Shown: in pieces, positions 5,794 through 6,128 of the stretch
Layout of the letters: every line of letters starts with the position of its first letter
Numbering within the stretch: the first letter of the stretch is position 1
Assembly: GCA_018053685.1 (NCBI GenBank)
Contig: JAGPKW010000050.1
Coordinates: 1 to 6,128 of the forward strand
Length of the DNA: 6,128 bases
From: Patescibacteria group bacterium
GTDB lineage: Bacteria > Patescibacteriota > Patescibacteriia > JAGPKW01
Direction of reading: 5' to 3'
Position numbers and translations under genes: made by a program
The notes under the pieces: generated by a model
Seen by the model: the letters and a program-made list of their open reading frames with translations, nothing else
Told to the model about the DNA's origin: nothing
The model's database searches: none

Positions 5794-5820
5794 TTCAAAT
5801 AAGATGAAGATATTAACTTA

Positions 5821-6128
5821 TTATCCAACTTCATAAGCCTTAATTACATCATCTATAGTGTTATAAAAATGTAACTTACCATCCTTAAGAAATGCTGCCC
5901 TATTACAAAAATCCTTAACAGAAGAAGATGAATGTGTAACCAATATTATTGTTTTCTTTCTTTTTTTATACTCTCTAAATATATTAAAACACTTCTTCTG
6001 GAATTCAATATCCCCTACAGCTAATACCTCATCTAAAATATATATATCTGCATCAGCCATAATAGCAATAGAAAAAGCTAATCTAACCTGCATACCAGAA
6101 GAATAATTCTTAAGAGGCATATCCATAA
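5821..6128 (-). CDS. Polysaccharide ABC-exporter ATPase (Wzt/KpsT/TagH type), C-terminal part
   Basis: The frame is open across the right edge, so the ATG at 6124-6126 is almost certainly internal. The visible 101 residues hold the ABC signature NYSSGMQVRLAF, the Walker B strand IYILDE followed by VLAVGD (D-loop), and the switch histidine in TIILVTH. They end in FLKDGKLHFYNTIDDVIKAYEVG. The Walker A and Q-loop would lie outside the window. LDEVLAVGD and NYSSGMQVRLAFS are typical of ATPases that export O-antigen, capsule or teichoic acid with an ABC-2 permease. The protein stops soon after the nucleotide-binding domain, so it lacks the C-terminal carbohydrate-binding domain found in long Wzt proteins such as E. 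coli O9a. Export would then not depend on recognition of a chain-end cap by that domain. The permease is expected upstream, beyond 6128. Confidence 0.9.
   Translation of the reverse strand, partial: MDMPLKNYSSGMQVRLAFSIAIMADADIYILDEVLAVGDIEFQKKCFNIFREYKKRKKTIILVTHSSSSVKDFCNRAAFLKDGKLHFYNTIDDVIKAYEVG

Noticed and set aside
5053..5820. Possible insertion sequence, attachment site or toxin-antitoxin pair in the degraded region
   Set aside because: I found no terminal inverted repeats, no transposase or recombinase motifs, no tRNA-like end and no recognisable toxin or antitoxin motif. Broken coding frames explain the region better.
6124..6126. ATG at 6124-6126 as the true start of the ABC ATPase
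   Set aside because: The product would lack Walker A and begin just before the ABC signature. The frame stays open to the window edge, so the gene is cut by the window rather than short.

Overview
The window looks like part of a surface-polysaccharide locus (O-antigen, capsule or similar) from a very AT-rich bacterium. I judge it to be near 30% GC by eye; one 60-base line I counted was 28%. The genes are a GtrA-family membrane protein, a multi-pass GT-C type glycosyltransferase, a large two-domain cytoplasmic glycosyltransferase, an MptE/Maf/GT42-like transferase, and the C-terminal part of a polysaccharide ABC-exporter ATPase. Polysaccharide ABC exporters of this kind suggest a Gram-negative organism, but I cannot assign a phylum. 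Only one gene has a clear Shine-Dalgarno sequence. The low GC is typical of glycan loci and weak evidence about the host.

Left to right: (1) 1-526, minus strand: a gtrA-like gene, with a second gene starting inside its last codons and running off the left edge. (2) 527-618: a divergent promoter region. (3) 619-2307, plus strand: a GT-C membrane glycosyltransferase. (4) 2294-4156, minus strand: a GT-B + GT-A fusion glycosyltransferase that overlaps the previous gene tail to tail by 14 bp. (5) 4157-4302: a second divergent region with a perfect 19-bp palindrome. (6) 4303-5052, plus strand: a 249-residue transferase of the MptE-like/Maf/sialyltransferase-like fold. (7) 5053-5820: a stretch that looks like decayed or miscalled genes. 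It has two adjoining plus-strand open frames (one without a start codon) and, on the minus strand, a small membrane protein broken by one base in a T6 run. (8) 5821-6128, minus strand: the end of an ABC-transporter ATPase.

Inferred teamwork: the two-domain enzyme and the MptE/GT42-like enzyme would build or cap the glycan on the cytoplasmic side. The ABC exporter, whose permease should lie beyond the right edge, would move the chain across the inner membrane. The GtrA/GT-C pair would flip a lipid-linked sugar and attach it on the periplasmic side. The gene order is unusual in that orientation changes almost every gene, which suggests a mosaic built by separate insertions. I see no tRNA, rRNA, CRISPR array, insertion sequence or phage gene.
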